Assembly (NCBI RefSeq): GCF_004025325.1
Contig: NZ_RSFE01000003.1
Span: 124,001 to 188,000, forward strand
Length of the DNA: 64,000 nucleotides
Source: Pseudidiomarina gelatinasegens
Lineage (GTDB): Bacteria > Pseudomonadota > Gammaproteobacteria > Enterobacterales > Alteromonadaceae
Direction of reading: 5' to 3'
Of the stretch, positions 8,948-19,094 are shown piece by piece. Each line of letters begins with the position of its first letter. Position 1 is the first letter of the stretch. A program made the position numbers and the translations under genes. The notes below the pieces were generated by a model, which saw nothing but the letters and a program-made list of their open reading frames with translations, did not search any database and had not been told where the DNA came from.

Positions 8948-10949
8948 CAAGCTCATTGGCCCGTTGTTGGGCCAATGCAGGCACATCGGTTTTAACAAAG
9001 TGATGGTGCAATATTTGCACACCAAGCATATGGTTAATTACTGCATCGAGCTGCACTTTCTCGTCAATCGGCACCGCGTCCGACTCATGTTTTTCAAAAG
9101 TACGCTGCACTTCTGCATAGTCCAGCAAACCCGCTTCTTTAACGGCATCTTCTGACAGAAACTGTTCAGCCAGTTTTAACACTGCCTGCCACTTTTTCGG
9201 ATCGGTATGCGCCGGAGGGGCCATAAACGCGAACTTTTCACGTTTGTACAAGGTTTCCGGCAGCAAACCTTTCATGGCTTCACGCAGCACGTATTTTTCT
9301 TTGTTGCCCTTAATACGCAGGTGCGGTGGCACAGTAAAGGCATACTCGGCTAGGTGATGATCTAAAAATGGTGGCCGGGCTTCCATAGAGTTCGCCATAT
9401 CGACACGATCGCCACCCCAGGTCAAAATTTGCCCCTCAAGCATGGTCTTTATCCAGACATATTGCGCTCTGTCCAGTGGGTGACGCCCTTTCAACATCGC
9501 CTCATCCAAGGTGTTCGCAATCGCCTTACCCGCGTCATAGTCATCGAGCTCCGCACGGCGTTCTTCGCTTATTAGCGGTAAGGCCGTATCAGCACATGAC
9601 AACCAAGGTTGCACGCAGCTTGGAGTAAAGCCCATCTTTGCGTTAAACGCCGGACTCACAAACTCTTCGCGAGCTAACATGGCGCCCTTAAACAGCTTGT
9701 TATTTTTCTCCAGCAACTCCTGCCAGGCTTTGCGTTCGCTGTCGGGCAGATGATCGAGACCATGTAAAAACATGTCCTTACGAAATGCCGGGTAGCCAGC
9801 AAACAATTCATCTGAACCTTCGCCCGTTAAAACCACTTTATAGCCCACATCATGTACCTGCTGACTCATCAGGTACTTGGCTACGCCAAGTGTGTTGTAG
9901 ATGGTGCGTTCCGTATGCCATATCGTTTTAACAAAGTGGTCATATAAATCATCGGCTTTCAACCGCATGATGTGATGATCAGCGCCCGTCGCTTCAGCCA
10001 TTTCCTGCGCAATGGGCGTTTCATCATAGTCATTGGAATCAAAGCCAATGGTAAACGCTTTTACTGAGGTTTGCGTAGCCGCTGCCGATAGTCCCAAAAT
10101 GGCACAAGAATCAATTCCTCCGGACAAATAGCATCCTACGGGAACATCTGCGGTTAAACGGTGCTGAACGGCCTCTAGAAGGTGTTTACGCACACCATCA
10201 ATGTATTGCTGTTCGTCGACGTCATCACCTGGGTATTCATGTGCGAGTGGAAAGTTAACGTCCCAGTATTTTTGCTCGCTCAACTCAAGCTGGTCTGAAT
10301 TACGCACAACTTTCACAACATGCCCTGGCGCAACTTGTTTAATCCCTTCAAATGCGGTTGAGCCCGGCACCATCACTTGAATAAGTTGATGATATAAACC
10401 TTCCGATGAAAACTTACGCTGCACTGCTGGGTGCGCAAACAATACTTTCAGTTCAGAACCGAACACCACACCCTCCGGTGTTTCGGTGTAATAGAGAGGT
10501 TTGATGCCGAAGCGGTCACGCACCAAATACATGGCATCTTCTTGCGTATCGTATAAGCCAAAAGCGAACTCACCGCGCAAGTGTTTTAATGTTTCGTTCA
10601 AGCCTTCACGTTCATACAAATGCAAAACGATTTCTGAGTCGCTTTTGGTACGAAAGCGCGCGCCACGCGCGGTCAAATCTGCACGGATTCGCTTAAAGTC
10701 ATAAAACTCACCATTGTGTGCTAACAGTAAGTTGCCGCTGTCGTTTACAAAGGGCTGACGCGCCCGATCTTCATCTAAGTCAATAATCGACAAACGTGCA
10801 TGACTAAATCCTACACCGGAGTTTGGCATTACATGGTAGCCAAATCCATCCGGCCCGCGATGATGCATAATCGCTGCCATATTAACTAAGGTTTGCGGGT
10901 TCGGCTGTTGGCCAGCGTTACGATTAAAAATTCCTGCAATTCCACACAT
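8934..10949 (-). CDS. asnB: Asparagine synthase (glutamine-hydrolysing), long form
   Basis: The 671-aa protein is about 115 residues longer than E. coli AsnB and closer in layout to the long Bacillus-type enzymes. The N-terminal glutaminase domain starts with the nucleophile Cys 2 (MCGIAGIFN) and has MHHRGPDG, HNGEFYD and VRDRFGIKPLYY. The synthetase domain has the pyrophosphate loop LSGGIDSCA, LTGEGSDELFAGY and MANSMEARPPFLDH. It transfers glutamine-derived ammonia to an adenylated carboxylate, classically aspartate. It is the last gene of a five-gene operon, 17 nt after a carbamoyltransferase-like gene, so amidation of a different substrate is possible. The stop overlaps the phosphatase stop by 4 nt. 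Confidence 0.9.
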   Translation of the reverse strand: MCGIAGIFNRNAGQQPNPQTLVNMAAIMHHRGPDGFGYHVMPNSGVGFSHARLSIIDLDEDRARQPFVNDSGNLLLAHNGEFYDFKRIRADLTARGARFRTKSDSEIVLHLYEREGLNETLKHLRGEFAFGLYDTQEDAMYLVRDRFGIKPLYYTETPEGVVFGSELKVLFAHPAVQRKFSSEGLYHQLIQVMVPGSTAFEGIKQVAPGHVVKVVRNSDQLELSEQKYWDVNFPLAHEYPGDDVDEQQYIDGVRKHLLEAVQHRLTADVPVGCYLSGGIDSCAILGLSAAATQTSVKAFTIGFDSNDYDETPIAQEMAEATGADHHIMRLKADDLYDHFVKTIWHTERTIYNTLGVAKYLMSQQVHDVGYKVVLTGEGSDELFAGYPAFRKDMFLHGLDHLPDSERKAWQELLEKNNKLFKGAMLAREEFVSPAFNAKMGFTPSCVQPWLSCADTALPLISEERRAELDDYDAGKAIANTLDEAMLKGRHPLDRAQYVWIKTMLEGQILTWGGDRVDMANSMEARPPFLDHHLAEYAFTVPPHLRIKGNKEKYVLREAMKGLLPETLYKREKFAFMAPPAHTDPKKWQAVLKLAEQFLSEDAVKEAGLLDYAEVQRTFEKHESDAVPIDEKVQLDAVINHMLGVQILHHHFVKTDVPALAQQRANELGWCA

Positions 10950-10966
10950 ACTTCTGGGTCCTTGTT

Positions 10967-12031
10967 CTATACGACGTCAATGACACGCTCTGCACGTTCT
11001 ACCATGCATGTCAGTAGGGCCATGCGTAAAAATACCGCACCGCGCGCTTGGCTGAAATACCAGTTGTGCGCAGTATGGTCGAGGTCAGTTGCGAGTTCTT
11101 CGCCCCGCGCGAGCGGGTGTAAAATAATTGCATTTTCTTTTAACGGTGACTTCGCAGTCAGGTGAAATGCACTGCCGTAGGTATTGAACGTATCGCCTTC
11201 CCAAGAAATTGCATTGATGTAAACAACATCAAGCGTTGGGAGTATCGATTCAAGTTCGGTACTGGTTGTGATTTTAATACCCCGCGCTTCCAATTCTTCG
11301 CGCTGGCCTGCACCAAATAAGTCGGCTGTGCTCGCTTCATCATGAATAATCACCAGCTCATCAACCGCATGGGGAAATACCGACAAGCACTTCAAAAAAC
11401 TGCGTACGGTACGCATTTTATTCGGTACCCCAATAACACCAATACGAATTTTGCTGTTATTGGCTGGGTCGACCAATTCTGGTCGCCATTTGAAAATCGC
11501 GTACATATCTGACAACGCCTGCGTCGGGTGCTCATCGGCACCGTTGCCAGCATTAATAATTGGAATGCGTAGAGCGTCCATCATTTCAAATAGTGAACTT
11601 TCGTTGTTATCGCGCAACACGACGCAGTCACCGTAGTTGTTAAACATTTCTGCCACGTCAGCCAAGCACTCACCTTTGGCTATACCTGTGGTTGAGCGAT
11701 CAGTAATCGACATGATGTCACCCCCCAACCGATGCCACGCACTTTCAAACGAAAGTCGTGTGCGGGTGCTTGGTTCATAAAAAGCACTAATTAGAATCTT
11801 ATTTTGTAACGGAGAACTAAACCGCTTTGGATTGCTTTCGATTTTTGCCGCTAACCGAAACAATTGTTTCATTGTGTCTTGATCAAATTGATCACCCGAA
11901 ACAATATGTTGGTTCGCCAACTTAACCAAAAAGTCGCCGTCTTCCTGTATAACGCGTAGCAAGGCTTTCGGATGGGCATCGCCATACACATCGGGCCGCT
12001 CACGTTCAAATGAGACATCGTTAACATTCAT
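10967..12031 (-). CDS. Atypical aspartate/ornithine carbamoyltransferase family protein
   Basis: The 354-aa protein has the carbamoyl-phosphate half of the family: STRTRLSFE (88-96), Lys 119 in AKGE, Arg 140, HPTQ (168-171) and HPLAR (305-309). In the second-substrate region, a by-eye alignment to E. coli PyrB puts Ala 274 and Ser 276 (YINAISWEGD) at Arg 229 and Gln 231, the residues that hold aspartate. The chain is about 45 residues longer than PyrB, and no pyrI regulatory subunit is near. It may therefore carbamoylate something other than aspartate; plain PyrB remains possible. It begins 7 nt after a 39-aa membrane peptide gene and has only a weak ribosome-binding site, suggesting coupled translation. 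Confidence 0.8.
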   Translation of the reverse strand: MNVNDVSFERERPDVYGDAHPKALLRVIQEDGDFLVKLANQHIVSGDQFDQDTMKQLFRLAAKIESNPKRFSSPLQNKILISAFYEPSTRTRLSFESAWHRLGGDIMSITDRSTTGIAKGECLADVAEMFNNYGDCVVLRDNNESSLFEMMDALRIPIINAGNGADEHPTQALSDMYAIFKWRPELVDPANNSKIRIGVIGVPNKMRTVRSFLKCLSVFPHAVDELVIIHDEASTADLFGAGQREELEARGIKITTSTELESILPTLDVVYINAISWEGDTFNTYGSAFHLTAKSPLKENAIILHPLARGEELATDLDHTAHNWYFSQARGAVFLRMALLTCMVERAERVIDVV

Positions 12032-12038
12032 AAGTGTG

Positions 12039-12158
12039 TTACCAAAGTTGTTTAGAAAATAAATCTTTAAGCCATAGCGTAAGCAAAATTACTGGCGCTA
12101 TCGCTGCTAAAATTAAGCAAATCATCACCAAGGCACTAAAGCCGGTTAAACCAAGCAT
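12039..12158 (-). CDS. 39-aa single-pass membrane peptide coupled to the SSS symporter
   Basis: ATG (12158-12156) overlaps the symporter stop by one base (TAATG), and the frame runs 39 codons to a TAA at 12041-12039. The product is one hydrophobic helix (residues about 8-28, ALVMICLILAAIAPVILLTL) followed by a short tail with two lysines (WLKDLFSKQLW). The start-stop overlap and the position between two operon genes argue for a real gene. Small accessory subunits of this kind are known for some NSS-type Na+ carriers (MetS family); a similar role beside an SSS carrier is inference. I recognise no named family. Confidence 0.65.
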   Translation of the reverse strand: MLGLTGFSALVMICLILAAIAPVILLTLWLKDLFSKQLW

Positions 12159-13588
12159 TACGATGACTCCTGTAATAACTGCCAGTCAAAATGCTGCTTA
12201 CTGCGCCATAGTCCAACAGCGCAGACGATTGCAGAAATGATGCAAGACGTTAGTGCAGCAACGTAGAACCCAATCGCAAAGTAACCAACAAGGCCTAGCA
12301 CTGTGCCACTCGCCATTGCCAGCGCCGCATAACGACCACATAACTTAGGTTGGTATAACCCCAGCACAATTGGAAAGATAGTGCTGGCAACAAAAGCGCC
12401 GGCGAAATTTAAAAGCGCGCCCAACGTTGCAATCTGTGGCAAACAGAACAACCAAGTAACAACACCAATTCCGGCAATGCAGTACCGATTAAAACGGAAT
12501 AAATCGCGATCTTTCGCAGCTGGCCGTAATTTTTTATGGTAAATGTCACGAGTTACCAAGTCAGATGTCGCAGCCAGCAATGAATCAAGGCTAGACGCTA
12601 ACGCGGAAAAAACCACAATAAAGACAACAATAGCACCAACCTTACCGAGCACTTCAGCGGCCACCATGGGCCCCACCATATCGGCGCTGGGCGGGAAAAT
12701 TCCAAGTTGGGGGGCTGCTAAGGCGATGAACCCAGTTACAATAGGTATCGGCAACCATAAAAAGCCACCCAATAAAAATGCTTTGAACGCCACTTTCCCT
12801 TTAAACGCCAGTGCCCGTGACCACCAGACGTTTGAATGAAAAATTTCACCCAAACCAAAGAAAATATTGTTGAACAGAAACATCACCGCAGCTGGAAATA
12901 ACAAATCCAAAAGTTTCGGATGATTATTCGTCAATTCGCCATGAATGCTTTCTAAACTAACCGTATCAATTAAGAACCACGCAATAGCCACCACACCAAC
13001 AATGATAATCAAGGCCTGAATAAAGTCGGTGGCGATAACGGCGCGTAACCCGCCAAACAAGGTATATCCGACACAGATGATAAGAATGGCCGTCATGCCA
13101 ATATGGTAATCAAGCCCACTTAACGCTTGCAGGAGTATACCGCCAGCCATGCCTAAGCTGATTAACCAGCCAAACGCGTAAACCACCGAGATAACAATAA
13201 ACACCCACCAGGCCCCTTGGCCAAAGCGTAAGCGTATAAAATCACCCGAGGTGTAACCGTTGGGCATCAAGCGTTTTATCCGGGCTGCGAGTGGTGCAAA
13301 CAAGATTAACCCAAGCGCGGCAAAGGAGTAGCCAACCATGCCCCAAATGCCAAATTGGTAAGTAAGTTGCGGCGCAACTAAGGTGGTATTACTGGTCACC
13401 CAGGTTGCCATCGCGGTCGCTGCTGCGAGGGCAAAACCAACGTTACGCCCCGCTAGCGCAAAGTCTTCATGGGTTTTATTCGAGCGCCCCAAGTACCACC
13501 CAAACACAATCCAAATGAGGCCAAAAATAACCACCAAGGCCAATCCGAGCGAACTATTGAGGGCAAAGTCTGTCGTTTCAGTCATCAT
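12158..13588 (-). CDS. Sodium:solute symporter (SSS family)
   Basis: This Na+-coupled inner-membrane carrier has about 13 predicted membrane helices and SSS features: GWYLGRSNKTHEDFALAGRN near the N-terminus, an ATWVTSNTTL stretch in helix 1, and ASSLDSLLAATSDLVTRDIY in the helix 8 region. The frame opens at 13627, but ATG 13588 (MMTETTDF) is chosen because GGAG lies just upstream; this gives 476 residues. It overlaps the preceding FnIII gene by 11 nt and ends on the start of the 39-aa peptide gene. The substrate is unknown; the operon's nitrogen enzymes suggest an amino or carboxylic acid. Confidence 0.9.
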   Translation of the reverse strand: MMTETTDFALNSSLGLALVVIFGLIWIVFGWYLGRSNKTHEDFALAGRNVGFALAAATAMATWVTSNTTLVAPQLTYQFGIWGMVGYSFAALGLILFAPLAARIKRLMPNGYTSGDFIRLRFGQGAWWVFIVISVVYAFGWLISLGMAGGILLQALSGLDYHIGMTAILIICVGYTLFGGLRAVIATDFIQALIIIVGVVAIAWFLIDTVSLESIHGELTNNHPKLLDLLFPAAVMFLFNNIFFGLGEIFHSNVWWSRALAFKGKVAFKAFLLGGFLWLPIPIVTGFIALAAPQLGIFPPSADMVGPMVAAEVLGKVGAIVVFIVVFSALASSLDSLLAATSDLVTRDIYHKKLRPAAKDRDLFRFNRYCIAGIGVVTWLFCLPQIATLGALLNFAGAFVASTIFPIVLGLYQPKLCGRYAALAMASGTVLGLVGYFAIGFYVAALTSCIISAIVCAVGLWRSKQHFDWQLLQESS

Positions 13589-14057
13589 TGCGACTCCGTT
13601 GATGGTTGGTCCATATGAGTCCAGCAAGAAAAAGGAATACGACTAACCCGACCAAAAACAGCCCAATGGCTTGCCATAACGGATAGTGATCCACGCGCAC
13701 TTTTACAACGTTACTTAACTGAGTTTGGTTAGCTTGGGGTTGGTTGTTGCTGCGTAATCGGAAAAAATGTTCACCGTTACTAAATCCTGACAAGGTCATG
13801 CGATCAAAATCACCGAACCACGGATAGGTTCGAACTACCTTGGTGAATTCAGGGTTAGTCGAATACTCGACCCATAGAGCTTGGCTTGGTGCTTCAGAGA
13901 GTTTTAATACAAAATAACCTTCGCGACTTTGAGAGGGAGCCGACAGCACCGGCAGTTCGTCTTGTGCCGATAACACATAGGCAGACGCGGGTCGCGCATT
14001 CAGCGTGATCAATAAAAATAGAGCGATGTATACTGCGAACCTGATTAGGTTTGGCAC
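13578..14057 (-). CDS. Exported membrane-anchored protein with FnIII-like domain
   Basis: The 159-aa product has an N-terminal signal (FAVYIALFLLITLNARPASA), a beta-rich middle resembling one fibronectin type III domain (EGYFVLKLSEAP, WVEYSTNPEF, GFSNGEHFFRLRSNN) and a C-terminal membrane helix (residues about 131-151) with a short basic tail. The FnIII-like domain should face the periplasm. It is the first gene of the operon and overlaps the symporter start by 11 nt, so I infer an accessory or substrate-presenting role for that carrier. It is not a protein I can name. Confidence 0.7.
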   Translation of the reverse strand: MPNLIRFAVYIALFLLITLNARPASAYVLSAQDELPVLSAPSQSREGYFVLKLSEAPSQALWVEYSTNPEFTKVVRTYPWFGDFDRMTLSGFSNGEHFFRLRSNNQPQANQTQLSNVVKVRVDHYPLWQAIGLFLVGLVVFLFLAGLIWTNHQRSRNDD

Positions 14058-14153
14058 TATTCCTTCCTGTAGCCCTTTGTTCCTAGGCTACCAAGTGAGG
14101 AAAATCATTTCAACTTAAGGTATGCTCACAATCACTGCAGTTTAGGGAATGTT

Positions 14154-14570
14154 ATGCCTCAAATTTATTTGTGTACGATGGGTGCAAACCTCGCACCCGA
14201 AACAAACTTTGCCAAAGCGCGTGAACAAATAGCACGATATGGCCGCGCGCATTACTCGCGTGCGATATATACGCGCCCAGTGGCTATGGAAAGTGATTTG
14301 GATTTCTTAAACGCATTGTTTTTGCTTGAGACTGACCTCGATTCTGATGCCTTAAAACTGCACTTTAACGCCATCGAAATCGATCTGGGCCGCGATAGAA
14401 CAGATCCATTAAGCAGCCAAAAAGACCGCCCAATGGATATAGATATTTTGGGGAATCTTATGCATAAAGATATCTGGCAGTTAGTGCCAAGCTATCTGAA
14501 GCCGGTTATTTCAACCCTCAAACCTATGGCAAACAGCCTGCAGCAACAATTGGATTTTCAGCATGAATAA
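14154..14570 (+). CDS. FolK-like hydroxymethyldihydropterin pyrophosphokinase
   Basis: The 138-aa protein shows FolK motifs: an N-terminal GANLAPETNF, then TRPVAMESDLDFLNA, IEIDLGR and the metal and pterin-binding RPMDIDILG. FolK transfers pyrophosphate from ATP to 6-hydroxymethyl-7,8-dihydropterin in folate synthesis. At 138 residues it is shorter than E. coli FolK (159), so it may be a second, specialised copy. It overlaps by 8 nt with a FolM-like reductase, suggesting a dedicated pterin operon, as also seen in other Alteromonadales. Confidence 0.8.
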   Translation: MPQIYLCTMGANLAPETNFAKAREQIARYGRAHYSRAIYTRPVAMESDLDFLNALFLLETDLDSDALKLHFNAIEIDLGRDRTDPLSSQKDRPMDIDILGNLMHKDIWQLVPSYLKPVISTLKPMANSLQQQLDFQHE

Positions 14571-15276
14571 TTCTTCGAAAACAGTACTTATTACCGGCGC
14601 GGGTCGTCGCTTTGGGCTCGCATTGGCTCACGCCATGCTGGACGAAGGTTACCAAGTTATTGCTCACTACAACACATCAAAAGACGGTGTTGCTGAATTA
14701 GAAAGCCGCGGTGCTGCATCCGTGCAGGCTAATCTAGCCGACTTAGCGCAAGTACATCAGCTTATTGATTCGGTGCAACAGCACGTTTCACAACTCGATT
14801 TGTTGGTAAATAACGCATCGTGTTTTTTTGAAAATGCGCGCATTGACGCAAGTGATGACAACTTAACGGCAGTACTCAATGTGCACACAGCAGCGCCCTA
14901 CTTGCTGATCAATCGTCTCCACAAACAATTAGCTGCTGCGAATGGCAATGTCATTAATATTACAGATATTTATGTCGACAGCCCGTCAACTGATTATGTT
15001 GCTTACTGTGCGGCAAAAGCTGGTCTTGCAAGCCTTACATTGTCGTTTGCCAAAAAATTAGCCCCAGCTGTGCGCGTTAACGCAATTCAGCCAGGGCCTA
15101 TTCTTTTTCTACCGGAGCACGACAGCGCTCACCGCCAAAAAGTGTTAGCTGAGACGCCGCTCAACATTGAAGGTGGACTGGAGCCAATGATTGCAACGGT
15201 GCGTTTTTTACGCGACAACCCGTTCATCACTGGCGAGTCCATCAAAGTTGACGGCGGCAGAGCACTAACAATTTAG
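14563..15276 (+). CDS. folM: FolM-like dihydromonapterin/dihydrofolate reductase (SDR)
   Basis: This 237-aa short-chain dehydrogenase has TGAGRRFG (residues about 11-18) as cofactor loop. The double Arg is typical of pteridine reductases and FolM and favours NADPH. VNNAS and YCAAKAG supply the SDR core and the catalytic Tyr-Lys pair, and QPGPILFL and [11 protein letters not shown] complete the fold. FolM reduces dihydromonapterin and, weakly, dihydrofolate. It overlaps the FolK-like gene by 8 nt. Its stop interlocks by 4 nt with the stop of convergent acnA. Confidence 0.82.
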   Translation: MNNSSKTVLITGAGRRFGLALAHAMLDEGYQVIAHYNTSKDGVAELESRGAASVQANLADLAQVHQLIDSVQQHVSQLDLLVNNASCFFENARIDASDDNLTAVLNVHTAAPYLLINRLHKQLAAANGNVINITDIYVDSPSTDYVAYCAAKAGLASLTLSFAKKLAPAVRVNAIQPGPILFLPEHDSAHRQKVLAETPLNIEGGLEPMIATVRFLRDNPFITGESIKVDGGRALTI

Positions 15277-17954
15277 GCGGCTAACATCTGCCGCAGTACA
15301 TAGTGCAAGATGCCGCCGCTGCGGTAATACTCAAGTTCATTACCCGTATCAATACGGCATTTCACGTCGAACGTTACGGTTGAACCATCAGCCTTTTTGG
15401 CATGTACCTTCAGCAACTGGCCAGGTTTCAGATCATCGTTAAGTCCGGTGATGCTAATCTGCTCATCACCTGTTAAGCCATGAGCTTGCACCCCTTCACC
15501 CTCGGCAAATTGCAATGGCAACACGCCCATGCCCACCAAGTTGGACCGGTGAATACGTTCAAAACTTTCAGCAATAACCGCTTTTACACCCAATAAAGTG
15601 GTGCCTTTAGCAGCCCAGTCACGGCTTGACCCCGTGCCATATTCCTTGCCCGCAAGCACCACCAGTGGCATGCCTTCTTGCTGATACTGCATGGCAGCGT
15701 CATAAATAGACATTTCTTTGCCGCTTGGTACGTGCCGCGTAAAACCACCTTCAACACCATCTAACATTTGGTTTTTGATACGAATATTAGCGAAGGTGCC
15801 GCGCATCATGACTTCATGATTACCCCGACGTGAACCATAGGAGTTGAATTCATCAATCGGCACGCCATTTTCTTGCAGATATTTACCTGCCGGTGAGTCT
15901 GGCTTAATTGAGCCTGCTGGCGAAATATGGTCCGTCGTGATCGAGTCCGCAAATACCGCAAGCACTCGCGCATCTTTTAAGTCACTCAACGCAGGCAGTG
16001 GCTTGTCGATACCGATGAAATATGGCGGATTCTTCACGTAGGTTGAATCATCGCTCCAGTTATAGGTTTCGCCTTCACCAACTGGAATCGCACGCCATTC
16101 TTCGTCACCTTTAAATACTTCACCGTACTCCTTGCTAAACATTGCGCCGTCGACGAATCGTACAGCATCCGCAATTTCTTTATTGCTTGGCCAAATATCT
16201 TTCAAGAACACAGGATTACCTTGTTGATCGGTCCCAATTGCATCTTTGGTCAGGTCAATCCGCGTAGTTCCTGCCAACGCATAAGCAACAACTAAAGGTG
16301 GCGACGCAAGCCAGTTGGCTTTGACATCCTGATGAATTCGACCTTCAAAGTTGCGGTTACCAGAGAGCACCGATGACACTGTGAGATTGCCTTCACGAAT
16401 TGCATCAGTGATTTCATCAGGCAAAGGTCCTGAGTTACCAATACACGTGGTACAACCGTACCCAACCAAGTTAAATCCTAATTTATCTAAATACTGGGTT
16501 AAATCCGCTTTGGCTAAGTAATCTGTGACAACCTTGGAGCCTGGTGCCAGTGACGATTTCACCCAAGGTTTTCGGTTTAATCCCCTCTCGAGAGCCTTTT
16601 TAGCAATCAAACCAGCAGCCATCATGACGCTTGGGTTCGACGTATTGGTACACGAGGTAATTGCAGCAATCACCACATCGCCATGTGATAGCTCAAAGTC
16701 CTTGCCTTTCACAGCAATGCTTTTGTCTTTTTCAGCGGACTGACCGTTGGTTTCTAAGAACAAGTCAAAGGCCGAACCTAACTGCGCCATCGCTACGCGA
16801 TCTTGTGGGCGTTTCGGCCCCGCCAAAGATGCCTCCACGGTACTTAAATCAAGTTCTAACGAATCCGTGAATACGGGTTCTTGATCAGAGTCGCGCCACA
16901 TACCTTGCGCCTTCGAATAGGCTTCGACCAAATCGATTGTGTCTTGGTCACGACCCGACAGCTTCAGATAACGAAGTGTTTCTTGGTCGACTGGGAAGAA
17001 ACCGCAGGTAGCACCGTACTCTGGTGCCATGTTACCGATAGTTGCTCGGTCCGCTAATGGCAAGTTATCCAAACCTGGGCCATAGAATTCAACGAATTTA
17101 CCAACCACACCATGCTTACGCAGCATCTGGGTAACCGTTAGCACGAGGTCGGTGGCGGTTAGCCCTTCGGCCAGTTTACCAGTCATACGGAAGCCAACCA
17201 CTTCGGGAATAAGCATCGAAACTGGCTGCCCCAACATGGCCGCTTCAGCTTCAATACCGCCAACGCCCCAACCCAATACACCCAAACCATTAATCATGGT
17301 GGTATGCGAATCGGTACCCACTAAAGTGTCAGGCATCACATAGGTTTTACCTTCTTGCTCCTTGGTCCAGGCAACTTTCGCCAAGTACTCTAGATTCACT
17401 TGGTGACAAATACCGGTGCCAGGCGGCACCACGCGGAAGTTTTCAAAGGCATTTTGGCCCCAACGCAAAAATTGGTAGCGCTCAAAATTGCGCTCCATTT
17501 CAATTTTCACATTCTGCTTAAATGCTTCCGGTGTGGCGTATTTATCCACCATAACCGAGTGGTCAATGACCAAGTCGACAGCTGACAGAGGATTGATTTG
17601 ATTTGGATTCTGCCCTGCTTTTGCCACGGCATCACGCATCGCGGCTAAATCAACCACCGCAGGCACCCCAGTAAAATCCTGCATCAGTACACGTGCGGGA
17701 CGGTATTGAATTTCACGATCAGATTTTCTGTTTTTAAGCCATTTCGCCACGGCTTCAATATCTGTGGAAGTTACGGTACTGCCGTCTTCATTGCGTAGCA
17801 GGTTTTCGAGTAACACTTTCATCGATGTCGGCAATTTATTAACGTCACCGATATCTTTCAAATGCTCTGCGGCTTTAGGTAGGCTGTGGTAATGATATGT
17901 TTTACCGTTTACTTCTAACGTGCTTAACGTTTTCAAGCTGTCGGTGCTCGACAT
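15273..17954 (-). CDS. acnA: Aconitate hydratase A
   Basis: The 893-aa protein matches AcnA/IRP-type aconitases in length and order. The [4Fe-4S] ligands lie in [11 protein letters not shown] and [34 protein letters not shown] and [20 protein letters not shown] are family signatures, and the swivel domain has [15 protein letters not shown]. It converts citrate to isocitrate in the TCA cycle. AAGGAG stands upstream of ATG 17954. The 235 bp before the next gene (17955-18189) should hold its promoter, but I see no clear operator there. Confidence 0.98.
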   Translation of the reverse strand: MSSTDSLKTLSTLEVNGKTYHYHSLPKAAEHLKDIGDVNKLPTSMKVLLENLLRNEDGSTVTSTDIEAVAKWLKNRKSDREIQYRPARVLMQDFTGVPAVVDLAAMRDAVAKAGQNPNQINPLSAVDLVIDHSVMVDKYATPEAFKQNVKIEMERNFERYQFLRWGQNAFENFRVVPPGTGICHQVNLEYLAKVAWTKEQEGKTYVMPDTLVGTDSHTTMINGLGVLGWGVGGIEAEAAMLGQPVSMLIPEVVGFRMTGKLAEGLTATDLVLTVTQMLRKHGVVGKFVEFYGPGLDNLPLADRATIGNMAPEYGATCGFFPVDQETLRYLKLSGRDQDTIDLVEAYSKAQGMWRDSDQEPVFTDSLELDLSTVEASLAGPKRPQDRVAMAQLGSAFDLFLETNGQSAEKDKSIAVKGKDFELSHGDVVIAAITSCTNTSNPSVMMAAGLIAKKALERGLNRKPWVKSSLAPGSKVVTDYLAKADLTQYLDKLGFNLVGYGCTTCIGNSGPLPDEITDAIREGNLTVSSVLSGNRNFEGRIHQDVKANWLASPPLVVAYALAGTTRIDLTKDAIGTDQQGNPVFLKDIWPSNKEIADAVRFVDGAMFSKEYGEVFKGDEEWRAIPVGEGETYNWSDDSTYVKNPPYFIGIDKPLPALSDLKDARVLAVFADSITTDHISPAGSIKPDSPAGKYLQENGVPIDEFNSYGSRRGNHEVMMRGTFANIRIKNQMLDGVEGGFTRHVPSGKEMSIYDAAMQYQQEGMPLVVLAGKEYGTGSSRDWAAKGTTLLGVKAVIAESFERIHRSNLVGMGVLPLQFAEGEGVQAHGLTGDEQISITGLNDDLKPGQLLKVHAKKADGSTVTFDVKCRIDTGNELEYYRSGGILHYVLRQMLAA

Positions 17955-18189
17955 AGCTTAACTCCTTTTTCAAACGATACATGCCCTAAGCTTAGACACA
18001 AAACAGTGGTTCAGCCATAGCGCGAATTTATATTCACTATGGGTATTGTGAAAGCAAAGATCAACCAAGTAACATGTTGATACCTCATAATATTGCTGAG
18101 AATAACCAACACTTGAATGCTGGCTATTCGTAAATTTCGTCTAGCATGGTATAACAGAGTCTCTACCGCAATGGGAACCACAAATCAGC

Positions 18190-19086
18190 ATGCCACACCG
18201 AAAACTAGAAGCCTTTGAGGCGCTTGGGCAATACATGGACTTACTGCTGGATGCCATTTGTGTGGTTAATCCCGAGGGTGAATTTATATATGTCAGCGCA
18301 GGTGCAGAACGTGTTTTCGGTTACAAGCCTGAAGAAATGATTGGTCAATCGATGTTCGCTTTCATGCACCCAGATGACCACGAGCGCACCCGTTCAACTG
18401 CCGCCGAAATTATGAGCGGTGCCGGCAAAGTTGATTTCGAGAATCGCTATATTCGTAAGAATGGCGAGGTAGCAACCATATTGTGGTCTGCGCGTTACTC
18501 ACCCAATGACGATATTCGTATTGCCGTGGCCCGAGATATAACGGCGCAACGGCGCGTTGAAATTGAACGGCAGCAATTGTTTGACCGTTTGGAACGTCTT
18601 GCATTGTACGATCCCCTAACCCAACTGCCGAACCGCAATTACTTTTACCAACGCGCCATTCAGGCGCTAACACTGCATAGCGACATTGGCATTGTGTACA
18701 TTGATTTGAACCATTTCAAAGAAATCAACGACCAATATGGCCATGCCATTGGCGATCAGGTGTTACATGCGGCTGCACAGCGCCTGCTCAAGTCGGTACG
18801 CAGTCATGATACGGTTGCTCGCATTGGCGGTGATGAGTTTGTTCTGTTACTTGAGCGTGTGCAAACAGCTGAGGACGCTCATAAAATCGCAGAAAAGATT
18901 TTGGCTACCTTCGATACCCCTATCGAACTAACGAGCTCTTCCAACAAGTTTCAGATTGGCGCCAGTATTGGCATTGCGCTCTCCACGCAACACGGCTGCG
19001 ACATTGAGCTGTTATTGCAGCATGCTGATAATGCGATGTACAAAGCCAAGCAGCAGCGTGATAAACACATTGTTATCGCCTCGTAA
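18190..19086 (+). CDS. PAS-GGDEF diguanylate cyclase
   Basis: The 298-aa soluble protein carries a PAS domain (residues about 10-125; NPEGEFIYVSAGAERVFGY, PDDHERTR, a PAC-like YIRKNGEVATILWSARYS) and a GGDEF domain. The active motif is intact (RIGGDEFVLL), and an RxxD inhibitory site (RSHD) lies five residues upstream. It should therefore make c-di-GMP and be feedback-inhibited by it. No membrane segment is present. The ribosome-binding site is weak. Confidence 0.92.
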   Translation: MPHRKLEAFEALGQYMDLLLDAICVVNPEGEFIYVSAGAERVFGYKPEEMIGQSMFAFMHPDDHERTRSTAAEIMSGAGKVDFENRYIRKNGEVATILWSARYSPNDDIRIAVARDITAQRRVEIERQQLFDRLERLALYDPLTQLPNRNYFYQRAIQALTLHSDIGIVYIDLNHFKEINDQYGHAIGDQVLHAAAQRLLKSVRSHDTVARIGGDEFVLLLERVQTAEDAHKIAEKILATFDTPIELTSSSNKFQIGASIGIALSTQHGCDIELLLQHADNAMYKAKQQRDKHIVIAS

Positions 19087-19094
19087 AACCACTC

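Noticed and set aside
12034-12240. Plus-strand frame opposite the symporter end
   Set aside because: The minus strand here encodes the symporter tail and the coupled 39-aa peptide; the plus frame has no ribosome-binding site.
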